Shown: in pieces, positions 7,597 to 12,918 of the stretch | Position numbering within the stretch: position 1 is the first letter of the stretch | Layout of the letters: every line of letters starts with the position of its first letter | Source: UBA6136 sp041158345 | Lineage (GTDB): Bacteria; Pseudomonadota; Gammaproteobacteria; Methylococcales; Methylococcaceae | DNA length: 13,011 nucleotides | Reading direction: 5' to 3' | Assembly (NCBI GenBank): GCA_041158345.1 | Contig: JBEBBO010000073.1 | Span: 1-13,011 of the forward strand | Program-made: the position numbers and the translations under genes | Notes under the pieces: generated by a model | Told to the model about the DNA's origin: nothing | The model's input: the letters and a program-made list of their open reading frames with translations, nothing else | The model's database searches: none

Positions 7597-8295
7597 TTAG
7601 GTCTTGGTGCCTTTGGCTGGGGACTCTTTATTCGCATGTCTTTTGAGCGCGCCGATATCCGACAACGTAATGGAGCCACGTGAAAGTTTGACCCATCCTT
7701 CTGTTTCGTAACGTTTGAGCCGTCGAGATACCACTTCCCGGGCGGTCCCGATTCGATCAGCGAGCAACTGATGGGTCATTCTCACCTGGTTGTTCTGGTT
7801 GAGTTGTAAGAGGGTATCGGCCAACATTTGGTCAATGTCGCCTTCGACCAGCGATTCGAGACGGGCCAGTACGAGAGCGAGTCGATGGGCAAATCCTTGA
7901 AACACAAATTTCCGGAAGGCCTCTGAGCTTTGGAGGGTTTCATGAAATAGGCTGGATGGAATAGCGAACGCCTTTACAACGCCGTCAGTTGTGCCAAAAA
8001 CGTTGTAAGGATCATTACCCAGAAGGCATGAAGTCGTGATGACGCAGCCTTCGCCTCCCTGAACTCGGTAGAGGAGAACCTCCCGCCCACTGGCGGTGAG
8101 TACGAAAACGCGAATGGTTCCTTCGAGTAAAAGGTAATAGTGAGCACACTGGGAGCCCGGTTGAAAAACAGTCTTTTCGGGCGGCAGATCAACAATCCGT
8201 GCGTTCGCCATCAACTTTTTGATTGATGGATCCTTGGAGCCTGCAAAGTCTGGGAACCGGCTGTTCCAGAGAAGTTCAACGTTCAAAGCAGCCAC
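7597..8295 (-). CDS. Crp/Fnr-family transcriptional regulator
   Basis: Cytoplasmic DNA-binding regulator, 232 aa, the usual family length. The N-terminal cyclic-nucleotide-binding-like jelly roll spans about 35-145 (YYLLLEGTIRVFV, GREVLLYRVQGGEGC), then a dimerization helix (about 135-160) and a C-terminal winged helix-turn-helix at about 173-215 with THQLLADRIGTAREVVSRRL as the core. The N-terminus lacks the clustered cysteines of Fnr (only C50, C84 and C90 occur), so oxygen sensing by a 4Fe-4S cluster is unlikely; a true cAMP site is also not evident. The start is GTG and overlaps the end of the upstream flavin-type gene by 20 bases, so the two form an operon. The TGTGA-type palindrome at 9062-9076 could be a target for a regulator of this family. 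Confidence 0.93.
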   Translation of the reverse strand: MAALNVELLWNSRFPDFAGSKDPSIKKLMANARIVDLPPEKTVFQPGSQCAHYYLLLEGTIRVFVLTASGREVLLYRVQGGEGCVITTSCLLGNDPYNVFGTTDGVVKAFAIPSSLFHETLQSSEAFRKFVFQGFAHRLALVLARLESLVEGDIDQMLADTLLQLNQNNQVRMTHQLLADRIGTAREVVSRRLKRYETEGWVKLSRGSITLSDIGALKRHANKESPAKGTKT

Positions 8296-8752
8296 CCGAG
8301 GGATCCGTTGAGGAATTCGTCTGGCTAATTCGTCGGCCCGCAGTTTGCCCCGGAAGACATTCGTAAATTTCCTCGATGGTCAGAACCACCAACGATCTTG
8401 CTGGGAGATCAGGGTTGATCTGGTGAACCCGCTCCCGCATGGCATCAAACATTTCTCCCTTCTGATGGATAGAGGTTTTACCCTTGATCTGCCAGCAGGA
8501 CGTGTAGTTGGGGGAAATGATATAAACCGCCGCGTGGGGATTTTCATCAAGGTTCTGAAGGCTTTTTGAAAGAAAATTATCTGTAATCCACAGACGTTTC
8601 CGGTCTATAACGCCAAGATATTTGACGGGTACCACGTTGGGTAGGCTTTCCCAAGATGCCGTCGCAAACGGGAAAAGCTCGGTGATTTCTATTGTGCGAA
8701 TCATTTCATCAGTCAGCATAAGAACCCGCTGGTTGATATCGGCGTCGGTCAT
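8276..8752 (-). CDS. Pyridoxamine 5'-phosphate oxidase-like split-barrel (flavin-binding) protein
   Basis: Small cytoplasmic protein, 158 aa, of the FMN-binding split-barrel group. Supporting segments are FPFATASWESLPNVVPVKYL (27-46), matching the usual 'aTas-dG-Pn-vPv' opening, LWITDNFLSKSLQNLDENPHAAV (54-76), and WQIKGKTSIHQKGEMFD (87-103). Members bind FMN, F420 or heme and many are uncharacterized; true pyridoxine-phosphate oxidase activity is not implied. The first Met has no clear ribosome site; a Met 10 residues on (MLTDEM, ATG at 8719) is an alternative start that fits the family N-terminus. The 3' end overlaps the Crp/Fnr gene, so it may report on or be controlled by the same redox signal. 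The tail after about 140 (SQTNSSTDPSGG) is low-complexity and probably disordered. Confidence 0.85.
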   Translation of the reverse strand: MTDADINQRVLMLTDEMIRTIEITELFPFATASWESLPNVVPVKYLGVIDRKRLWITDNFLSKSLQNLDENPHAAVYIISPNYTSCWQIKGKTSIHQKGEMFDAMRERVHQINPDLPARSLVVLTIEEIYECLPGQTAGRRISQTNSSTDPSGGCFER

Positions 8753-8801
8753 AAGCCAGAGAATGGTTAGTCAGTGTGAATGAATTCCCCATAAATCACG
8801 A

Positions 8802-8823
8802 GAGGGCGGTTCAAACCGCCCTC
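8802..8823 (-). terminator. Intrinsic-type hairpin after the 46-aa membrane protein gene
   Basis: GAGGGCGGTT pairs with AACCGCCCTC, a perfect 10-bp stem with a 2-base loop, 12 bases beyond the stop codon. The following - strand bases are only moderately T-rich (CGTGATTTAT). It separates the small gene from the flavin-type gene downstream. Confidence 0.65.
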
Positions 8824-8835
8824 CCTCTTTGAGTC

Positions 8836-8976
8836 CTAGGAGCCATCACGTTTGTCGATCACATGGTCCAGCAACTTTAAAATGATGAACCCGAATGTGA
8901 ACGCAAAAAATACGCCTACCATGAGTGGTGCAGCAAATGGAACGTCATGTGGGCCTGGCAAATTGAATATCGACAT
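8836..8976 (-). CDS. Small single-helix membrane protein, 46 aa, unknown function
   Basis: Short ORF not resembling any family I recognise. It begins MSIFNLPGPHDVPFAAP, has one hydrophobic helix at about 16-36 (FAAPLMVGVFFAFTFGFIILK) and a charged tail LLDHVIDKRDGS. Positive charge in the tail suggests the C-terminus faces the cytoplasm. Evidence for a real gene: a good ribosome site (GAGGT, 8 bases before the ATG), a perfect GC-rich hairpin just after the stop, and a CRP-like palindrome about 85 bases upstream. Size and layout resemble small accessory subunits of respiratory complexes, but this is only analogy. Confidence 0.65.
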   Translation of the reverse strand: MSIFNLPGPHDVPFAAPLMVGVFFAFTFGFIILKLLDHVIDKRDGS

Positions 8977-9061
8977 AGTGATTTACCTCGGTGATTGATG
9001 AACGTTGGCTTCTATCGAGTCAATCGTCGAAGCTAGGATGCTCGCAATAGCGTATCTGGTC

Positions 9062-9076
9062 TGTGACGCGATCACA
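9062..9076. promoter_or_regulatory. Candidate Crp/Fnr-family binding palindrome
   Basis: TGTGACGCGATCACA contains perfect CRP half-sites TGTGA and TCACA, but separated by 5 bases where the E. coli CRP consensus has 6. It lies about 85 bases upstream of the small membrane protein ATG, and a Crp/Fnr-family gene lies nearby. The spacing defect and lack of a search keep this tentative. Confidence 0.35.
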
Positions 9077-9186
9077 TTGGGTGAAATTAATTCGGCGGCT
9101 CCGTTCTGGAATGGAGGCTTCGGTGAGGCGAGGGGCGAGGCGAGAGAGAGGGAGCTTGGAGGCGGGCAAAAGGAACAGATACTAGA

Positions 9187-9216
9187 AGAGCCTCCCCCAT
9201 CCGGAGTGGAGGCTCT
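9187..9216. other. Stem-loop in gene-free region
   Basis: AGAGCCTCC pairs with GGAGGCTCT, a perfect 9-bp stem around a 12-base loop. On the + strand a T5 run follows 10 bases later; on the - strand no T-run follows. A purine-rich stretch (9126-9178) precedes it. It may be a terminator or part of a small RNA; the 8977-9425 region has no convincing gene. Confidence 0.45.
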
Positions 9217-9308
9217 CATGGCTCATGTTTTTGTGAAAACTCAGTATGAGATGAAGTGGCAAAGCATGATGCCAAACAAGAATCATCGAAGAGCGAGATG
9301 ATTTCTTT

Positions 9309-9345
9309 TAAAAACCCAGCGGAATTCGCATCGGTTTCGCCGCTG
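9309..9345 (-). terminator. Likely intrinsic terminator of the tatA transcript
   Basis: On the - strand CAGCGG and CCGCTG (9345-9340 and 9322-9317) form a 6-bp stem with a 17-base loop followed directly by GGTTTTT. It lies 80 bases beyond the tatA stop and has the better T-tract of the two hairpins there. Confidence 0.5.
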
Positions 9346-9387
9346 ATTGAAAGCCGACGGGTGGGTTAATTTCCCAATTTCAGATGT

Positions 9388-9419
9388 AAGCGTCAGATCT
9401 TTCAGAGAATCTGACGCTT
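9388..9419. terminator. Strong hairpin just after tatA
   Basis: AAGCGTCAGAT pairs with ATCTGACGCTT, a perfect 11-bp stem with a 10-base loop, 6 bases beyond the tatA stop. The + strand exit is TTTT; the - strand exit TTACAT is weaker. It can protect the 3' end of the sulfide dehydrogenase transcript or terminate. Confidence 0.6.
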
Positions 9420-9425
9420 TTGTCC

Positions 9426-9623
9426 TTAGCTATCCTGCGCCTTGTTAACTGTGATTTGATTCTTTTGAAGAATCGCATCACCCGAGTCGGAATCATTCAT
9501 CGTTGAACGGAACTCCCTGATAGCGACCCCAAGATCCCCACCGATGCCCCTTAGGCGTTTTGTGCCGAAGATCAGGAGAACAATTGCAAACAGGACTAAA
9601 AGTTCTGATACGCCAATACCCAT
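9426..9623 (-). CDS. tatA: Sec-independent protein translocase component TatA/TatE
   Basis: Inner-membrane pore-forming Tat component, 65 aa. The family pattern is complete: a short periplasmic N-terminus (MGIGVSE), one helix (ELLVLFAIVLLIF, 7-19), the FGTKRL hinge (19-24) and an amphipathic helix RGIGGDLGVAIREFR (25-39) with the conserved FG and the GDLG-x-AIREF segment, then a polar tail. It begins 20 bases after the stop of the twin-arginine-signal FAD subunit and is the third gene of that operon. No tatB or tatC is present in the window, so it must work with TatBC encoded elsewhere. Position suggests a paralog that boosts export of the folded, FAD-loaded subunit upstream. Confidence 0.93.
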   Translation of the reverse strand: MGIGVSELLVLFAIVLLIFGTKRLRGIGGDLGVAIREFRSTMNDSDSGDAILQKNQITVNKAQDS

Positions 9624-9643
9624 TAGTCAATTTCCAAGTCTGA

Positions 9644-11017
9644 TCAGAGTGATCGTGTTGTTGCAAATGTATCGTTGAACAAATTGGTTGCCCAAGAATA
9701 CATTTTGCTGAAATTATCACCTGAAGGTGAGGGAGCCTCACCAACAGATTCGACGATCTTTACGGGTGCCCAATTACCGGTCGTGTCGGTTCGATATCCT
9801 GCAGTCAGATACGATGCAGTTTTTGAACTGCTTGCCGTAATCGGGCTATAACAGGCCGAATTCGTAACAACGGGAGGAACGTTGCCAGAGCCGGCACCGT
9901 TCAGATAAGCCTGGGTGTCCGCGAAGCCGTATTTCAGCATGGATGCTAAAGCCTCTGCGCAGACTTTTCCCTCACCGTTTCCAATATGCCCTGCCTTAGG
10001 TTGAGGCGTGCCTTGAGCATCACCAATAACATGAACTCCAGCATAACCAGTAGCCAAAGATTCGTAGGTCAGGCCATGGACGGGAGCGAAACGACCATCA
10101 GCGAGGATTCCAGGAATCAAATCCAGCACTTTACCCGCACGTTGTCTTGGAAGCACATTCAGTATTTGTCCGGAATATGTGCCTGTCGTCGTAACCACAT
10201 TCCAGGTTGAGCCCGATTTCGAGACACTGACGAGATGAGCTGATGGGACATAGGTCACATTTCCCGCTTTTGCGAATGCATTTGTGAATGTGTTGGCTTC
10301 AGCCTGTATGGCGGGGTTGGCATCCAGAACAATTACCTTGCCCCTTTTATTTTTCTTCAACCAATCTGCAACGACACAGGCTCTTTCATAGGGCCCGGGA
10401 GGGCAGCGATAAGGCGCCAAGGGGATCGAGAGAATGTAAGTGCTTCCCGATGGAGCGTTGACCATTTGTTGGCGCAATGCTTCGACATCACTTCCGCCTT
10501 TCCAGGCAGGAATGATGGTTCTTGCGGTAATGGCTGCTTCCAGACCATCAATCACTTTACCGTCGGCATTGGTGTAGTCGTAGTCAATCCCAGGAGCGAT
10601 TACCAACCTGTCATAGGCATATCGAATACCCCCAGCGGTTACAGCTTTTGAAGACGTATCAATTCCAGTGACTTCTGCGTTGATGACTTTTACGCCCAGA
10701 GATTTCAGAGCGTCGTAACTGAAATCAAGCTTTGCCTTGGCAAGCGTACCTACCAAAACCAGGTTGCTGAGAATAGGTGATGCATAGACTGAGTTTCGAT
10801 CAATTAAGGTGACATTGACGGAAAGCCCATCAGTTGTCGTCCATTGCTTCAAGTAGCGGGCACAACTCGCCCCTGAAAATCCTCCACCGATGATCACCAC
10901 ATTGAAAGTGGTGGCCGCTGAAGCCTTTCCATTGAATGCGATCTGACCTACGGAGGCGGAAGCTGCCATCCCAAGACCGGAGATGCGCATGAAATCGCGT
11001 CGATTAACCTTAGACAT
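9644..11017 (-). CDS. fccB: Flavocytochrome c sulfide dehydrogenase, FAD subunit (Tat-exported)
   Basis: Periplasmic FAD protein, 457 aa, that oxidizes sulfide and passes electrons to its cytochrome subunit. It starts with a Tat signal, NRRDFM (5-10) before a hydrophobic region ending near KASA. The Rossmann FAD motif GGGFSGASC is at 44-52. RCPPGPYERA (204-213) is the hallmark around the first redox cysteine, C205, and C389 in SACYS corresponds to its disulfide partner, going by the Allochromatium vinosum FccB sequence as I recall it. IGDAQGTPQPKAG (331-343) is the second FAD-contact segment and YSWATNLFNDTF the typical C-terminus. In A. vinosum FAD is bound covalently through a cysteine in a Y-T-C-Y-L-S-N context; here the aligned residues are A-S-P-I-L-S-N, so that cysteine is replaced by P81 and FAD is probably non-covalent. 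Ribosome site GAGG is present. It lies 56 bases downstream of the cytochrome gene. Confidence 0.9.
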   Translation of the reverse strand: MSKVNRRDFMRISGLGMAASASVGQIAFNGKASAATTFNVVIIGGGFSGASCARYLKQWTTTDGLSVNVTLIDRNSVYASPILSNLVLVGTLAKAKLDFSYDALKSLGVKVINAEVTGIDTSSKAVTAGGIRYAYDRLVIAPGIDYDYTNADGKVIDGLEAAITARTIIPAWKGGSDVEALRQQMVNAPSGSTYILSIPLAPYRCPPGPYERACVVADWLKKNKRGKVIVLDANPAIQAEANTFTNAFAKAGNVTYVPSAHLVSVSKSGSTWNVVTTTGTYSGQILNVLPRQRAGKVLDLIPGILADGRFAPVHGLTYESLATGYAGVHVIGDAQGTPQPKAGHIGNGEGKVCAEALASMLKYGFADTQAYLNGAGSGNVPPVVTNSACYSPITASSSKTASYLTAGYRTDTTGNWAPVKIVESVGEAPSPSGDNFSKMYSWATNLFNDTFATTRSL

Positions 11018-11073
11018 AGGAATATCCTCGTAAATTCTTTTGCAAATGTCCGATTAAATACCGCTTAACTGCC

Positions 11074-11391
11074 CTATCTGGGGAGTTTGGAGAGGTAGGT
11101 TGCTAACGCCTTGATCTCCTCGTTGGTATAGATCTTGGCTTGTGAGTGCATGATGTTGGGCTCGGAAATTGCCTTTGCCTGCATTTCCTTCAATTCACCA
11201 TAAATCTCGGAGGAACTTTCACCTGAGATGCCCTCGATGCCAGAAACTGATTTTCCGTTTGCCCCATGGCACTGGAAACATTGGGATGCGAGTAAGCGAC
11301 CATCAGGGGTAGCAGCATTTGCGGTTGATGTTTCCATGAAACTCAAAACGATAAATGCTAGAGACGCTGCGAAAGCTACTGACTTTGACAT
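11074..11391 (-). CDS. fccA: Monoheme cytochrome c subunit of the sulfide dehydrogenase
   Basis: Small periplasmic class I cytochrome c, 105 aa with signal peptide (cleavage near TANA-A, 23-27). Heme is attached at CFQCH (38-42); M81 in NIMHSQAKIYTNEE is the likely sixth ligand, the same context as in FccA-type cytochromes. One heme only, unlike the diheme A. vinosum subunit. The ATG at 11391 was chosen over an in-frame upstream Met because of its excellent ribosome site (GGAGG, 5 bases before) and clean signal sequence. It is first in the fccA-fccB-tatA operon and should accept electrons from the FAD subunit and pass them to the respiratory chain. Confidence 0.88.
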   Translation of the reverse strand: MSKSVAFAASLAFIVLSFMETSTANAATPDGRLLASQCFQCHGANGKSVSGIEGISGESSSEIYGELKEMQAKAISEPNIMHSQAKIYTNEEIKALATYLSKLPR

Positions 11392-11652
11392 GATTCCTCC
11401 AAAAAACACCTTACGCTTACCCCATGGTCCCTCGGGGGGCACAGAACGTTGTGAAACAATTCCCTTCGCTTCATGTGGGATTAGTATTGTTCCGAATGTC
11501 CAGAGTGTCTAATGGATTAATCAGAATTTAATTATTCGCTAATGTTATTGGCCTGAAGATCACTGCCTGCTCTGAAGGAGTGCATGTAAGCACTACAACC
11601 CTCCAGACGAAGAGCTATTGCGTCTTTTGGAATGCCATCGAATCCTAATGGT
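11392..11652. other. Gene-free region upstream of fccA
   Basis: It must contain the fccA promoter, read on the - strand, but I see no pair of boxes with good spacing. The part nearest the repeat has an open frame on the - strand that includes the tandem repeat; it has no ribosome site and no family resemblance. Confidence 0.45.
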
Positions 11653-11705
11653 GGACTTGGACTTGGACTTGGACTTGGACTTGGACTTGGACTTGGACTT
11701 GGACT
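11653..11705. repeat. Hexanucleotide tandem repeat, GGACTT x 8.8
   Basis: Eight perfect copies of GGACTT plus a final GGACT, with no interruptions. Read on the - strand in frame it would encode Ser-Pro repeats, on the + strand Asp-Leu, but no supported gene covers it. It begins right after the broken antitoxin and marks the border of the accessory stretch. Such perfect arrays change length easily by slippage. Confidence 0.95.
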
Positions 11706-11722
11706 GAAGGCTTCAGGCAACC

Positions 11723-12063
11723 CTAGCTAGCACCCAAATGCATGTCGATATGGATGTCCTTAAAAGGGCACCTGAGTGACCCGGTATCGGATTTTTCAAG
11801 TAGTCCAAGATCGATAAGCATCGCTGCGTCCTCATGGATTCTGGAAGAGTCACTCCCTAGGCGGCGCGCCAGTTCTCTGATGCCAACATCCGATTGCAGT
11901 GCGTGAATCATGTCCCAGCGACGTTCAGTCAGTTTCCCGAAGAAGGCACTGGCAGATTCAAATTGAGGGTTTCGCCCTGATAACTGCTCGCCTTTGCTGC
12001 TGTTCCAGCAGCACGCAAGGCTGACTTCCAGTCCGAATTGAGAGAGATGGCCAGGCGCCTCAT
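11723..12063 (-). pseudogene. Frameshifted HVO_A0114/TumA-like winged-helix antitoxin
   Basis: Two reading frames together spell one antitoxin-like protein of about 113 aa. It starts with ATG at 12063 after a perfect ribosome site (AAGGAGGAATTT). The first frame gives MRRLAISLNSDWKSALRAAG through SSYQGETLN; about 11957-11961 one base is missing (TTG where TTTG restores the frame), and the second frame continues FESASAFFGKLTERRWDM, then the helix-turn-helix IRELARRLGSDSSRIHEDA, a LGLLEK wing and the family ending CPFKDIHIDMHLGA. The total span of 341 bases is one short of a whole number of codons, consistent with a single deletion or a sequencing error. The usual toxin partner (DUF6516, TumE) is not present next to it. 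Apart from the one base the gene looks intact, so the break is recent or artefactual. Confidence 0.75.
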
Positions 12064-12084
12064 AAATTCCTCCTTAGTCTTGCT

Positions 12085-12101
12085 GTGATACGATGTATTA
12101 C
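12085..12101. promoter_or_regulatory. Candidate operator in the divergent promoter region
   Basis: GTGATAC-GAT-GTATTAC is an inverted repeat with one mismatch, midway in the 58-base gap between the divergent broken antitoxin and the ribbon-helix-helix antitoxin. Antitoxins commonly repress their own operon at such sites. Position and symmetry are the only support. Confidence 0.4.
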
Positions 12102-12121
12102 GCCTATTTGGAGAATCTGCA

Positions 12122-12337
12122 ATGACTACTCTCACCATTCGACTTGATGACCAACTCGACGGGCAACTCAGCCGATTGGCAGAGCGAAGCCACCGTACAA
12201 AAAGTGATCTGGTGCGTGAAATGTTGCGCCGCGAAGCGGCGATTGAGGAGCTTAGACAAACTCGAGATTTATTGAAACCTTTCGCAGAGCGTGCGGGATA
12301 TCTTTCGGATGAAGATTTCTTCCGCGACTTTTCGTGA
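12122..12337 (+). CDS. Ribbon-helix-helix antitoxin (VapB/CopG-like)
   Basis: DNA-binding antitoxin, 71 aa. The N-terminal beta strand and two helices of a ribbon-helix-helix are clear: TTLTIRLDDQLDGQLSRLAE (2-21), then RTKSDLVREMLRREAAIEEL (25-44). The C-terminal part (LLKPFAERAGYLSDEDFFRDFS) is the likely toxin-binding tail. GGAG lies about 9 bases before the ATG. The stop overlaps the toxin start (GTGA), the tight coupling typical of type II toxin-antitoxin pairs. It should neutralize the PIN protein and repress the operon. Confidence 0.9.
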   Translation: MTTLTIRLDDQLDGQLSRLAERSHRTKSDLVREMLRREAAIEELRQTRDLLKPFAERAGYLSDEDFFRDFS

Positions 12338-12741
12338 AAGTATTCATCGATACAAATGTTTGGCTAAGTGGTCGATTCTGGCCAGGTCTGTGCGCCGAAC
12401 TTCTCGATTCCTTGATCAAAATGGACGTGACTATTCTGCTGGACGAGTGCGTTCACGAGGAGTTCAGGCGAATTGCAAGTGAAAAGATCAGGGTGGATGT
12501 CATCACCCTTGAGCAAACCGAAGTGTTTTTTCATCGCCACGCAATCATCTTACCTAGAGCACAGATACCGATTAAGGATGTTCCGGATCCGGATGATGCC
12601 TGGATTCTTTCAGCTGCTTTAACCGCTAATGCCGACTGGTTTGTAACGGGGGATAAGGCGCTTTTGGAGATGGGACAGGTATCAGGTATGCCAATCATTC
12701 ATCCTCGCCAAGCTTATTTACGTCTGAAGGGATTAAATTAA
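12334..12741 (+). CDS. PIN-domain toxin (COG1569/VapC-like ribonuclease)
   Basis: Predicted metal-dependent RNase, 135 aa, typical length. It begins at GTG overlapping the antitoxin stop by 4 bases. PIN acidic residues are in place: D6 in VFIDTNVW, E42/E43 in VHEEF, D87/D88 in DPDDAWILSAA and D107 in VTGDKALL. The ending MPIIHPRQAYLRLKG fits the 'putative toxin-antitoxin system toxin component, PIN family' group. As no disrupting change is seen the pair is probably functional. RNA target unknown. Confidence 0.9.
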   Translation: MKVFIDTNVWLSGRFWPGLCAELLDSLIKMDVTILLDECVHEEFRRIASEKIRVDVITLEQTEVFFHRHAIILPRAQIPIKDVPDPDDAWILSAALTANADWFVTGDKALLEMGQVSGMPIIHPRQAYLRLKGLN

Positions 12742-12918
12742 AGGTGAGTCCGTTCAAGTTGGCAGTTGTGAGCGGCTCTTGAAAAGCGCGTAATACTGGC
12801 GGTTAGACGCGCAGATGCCCAAAGGATTGTTAGGTATACGTGTATCTCGAGGATAAATGGCCTCGATTTGAGTGAACTATGATTAGCTCAGAAAACTACT
12901 CTTCTGACAACTGAAGAA
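12742..12918. other. Gene-free spacer after the toxin-antitoxin pair
   Basis: Two weak inverted repeats occur, GCGCGT/ACGCGC (about 12785-12812) and TCGAGG/CCTCGA (about 12847-12866). Neither has a T-tract. No ORF with support was seen. Confidence 0.4.

Noticed and set aside
9005..9301. 98-codon open frame on the + strand in the gene-free region
   Set aside because: Starts at TTG without ribosome site, includes the purine-rich tract and a hairpin, and has no recognizable fold or membrane pattern.
11532..11720. Ser-Pro repeat ORF on the - strand over the GGACTT array
   Set aside because: The repetitive part is a by-product of the 6-base repeat; no ribosome site and no supported protein beyond it.
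12790..12840. GTTAGAC and GTTAGGT, matching the GTTRRRY core of integron attC sites
   Set aside because: No matching inverse cores (RYYYAAC) at suitable distance and no attC-like fold; toxin-antitoxin genes often sit in cassettes, but the sequence here does not support one.
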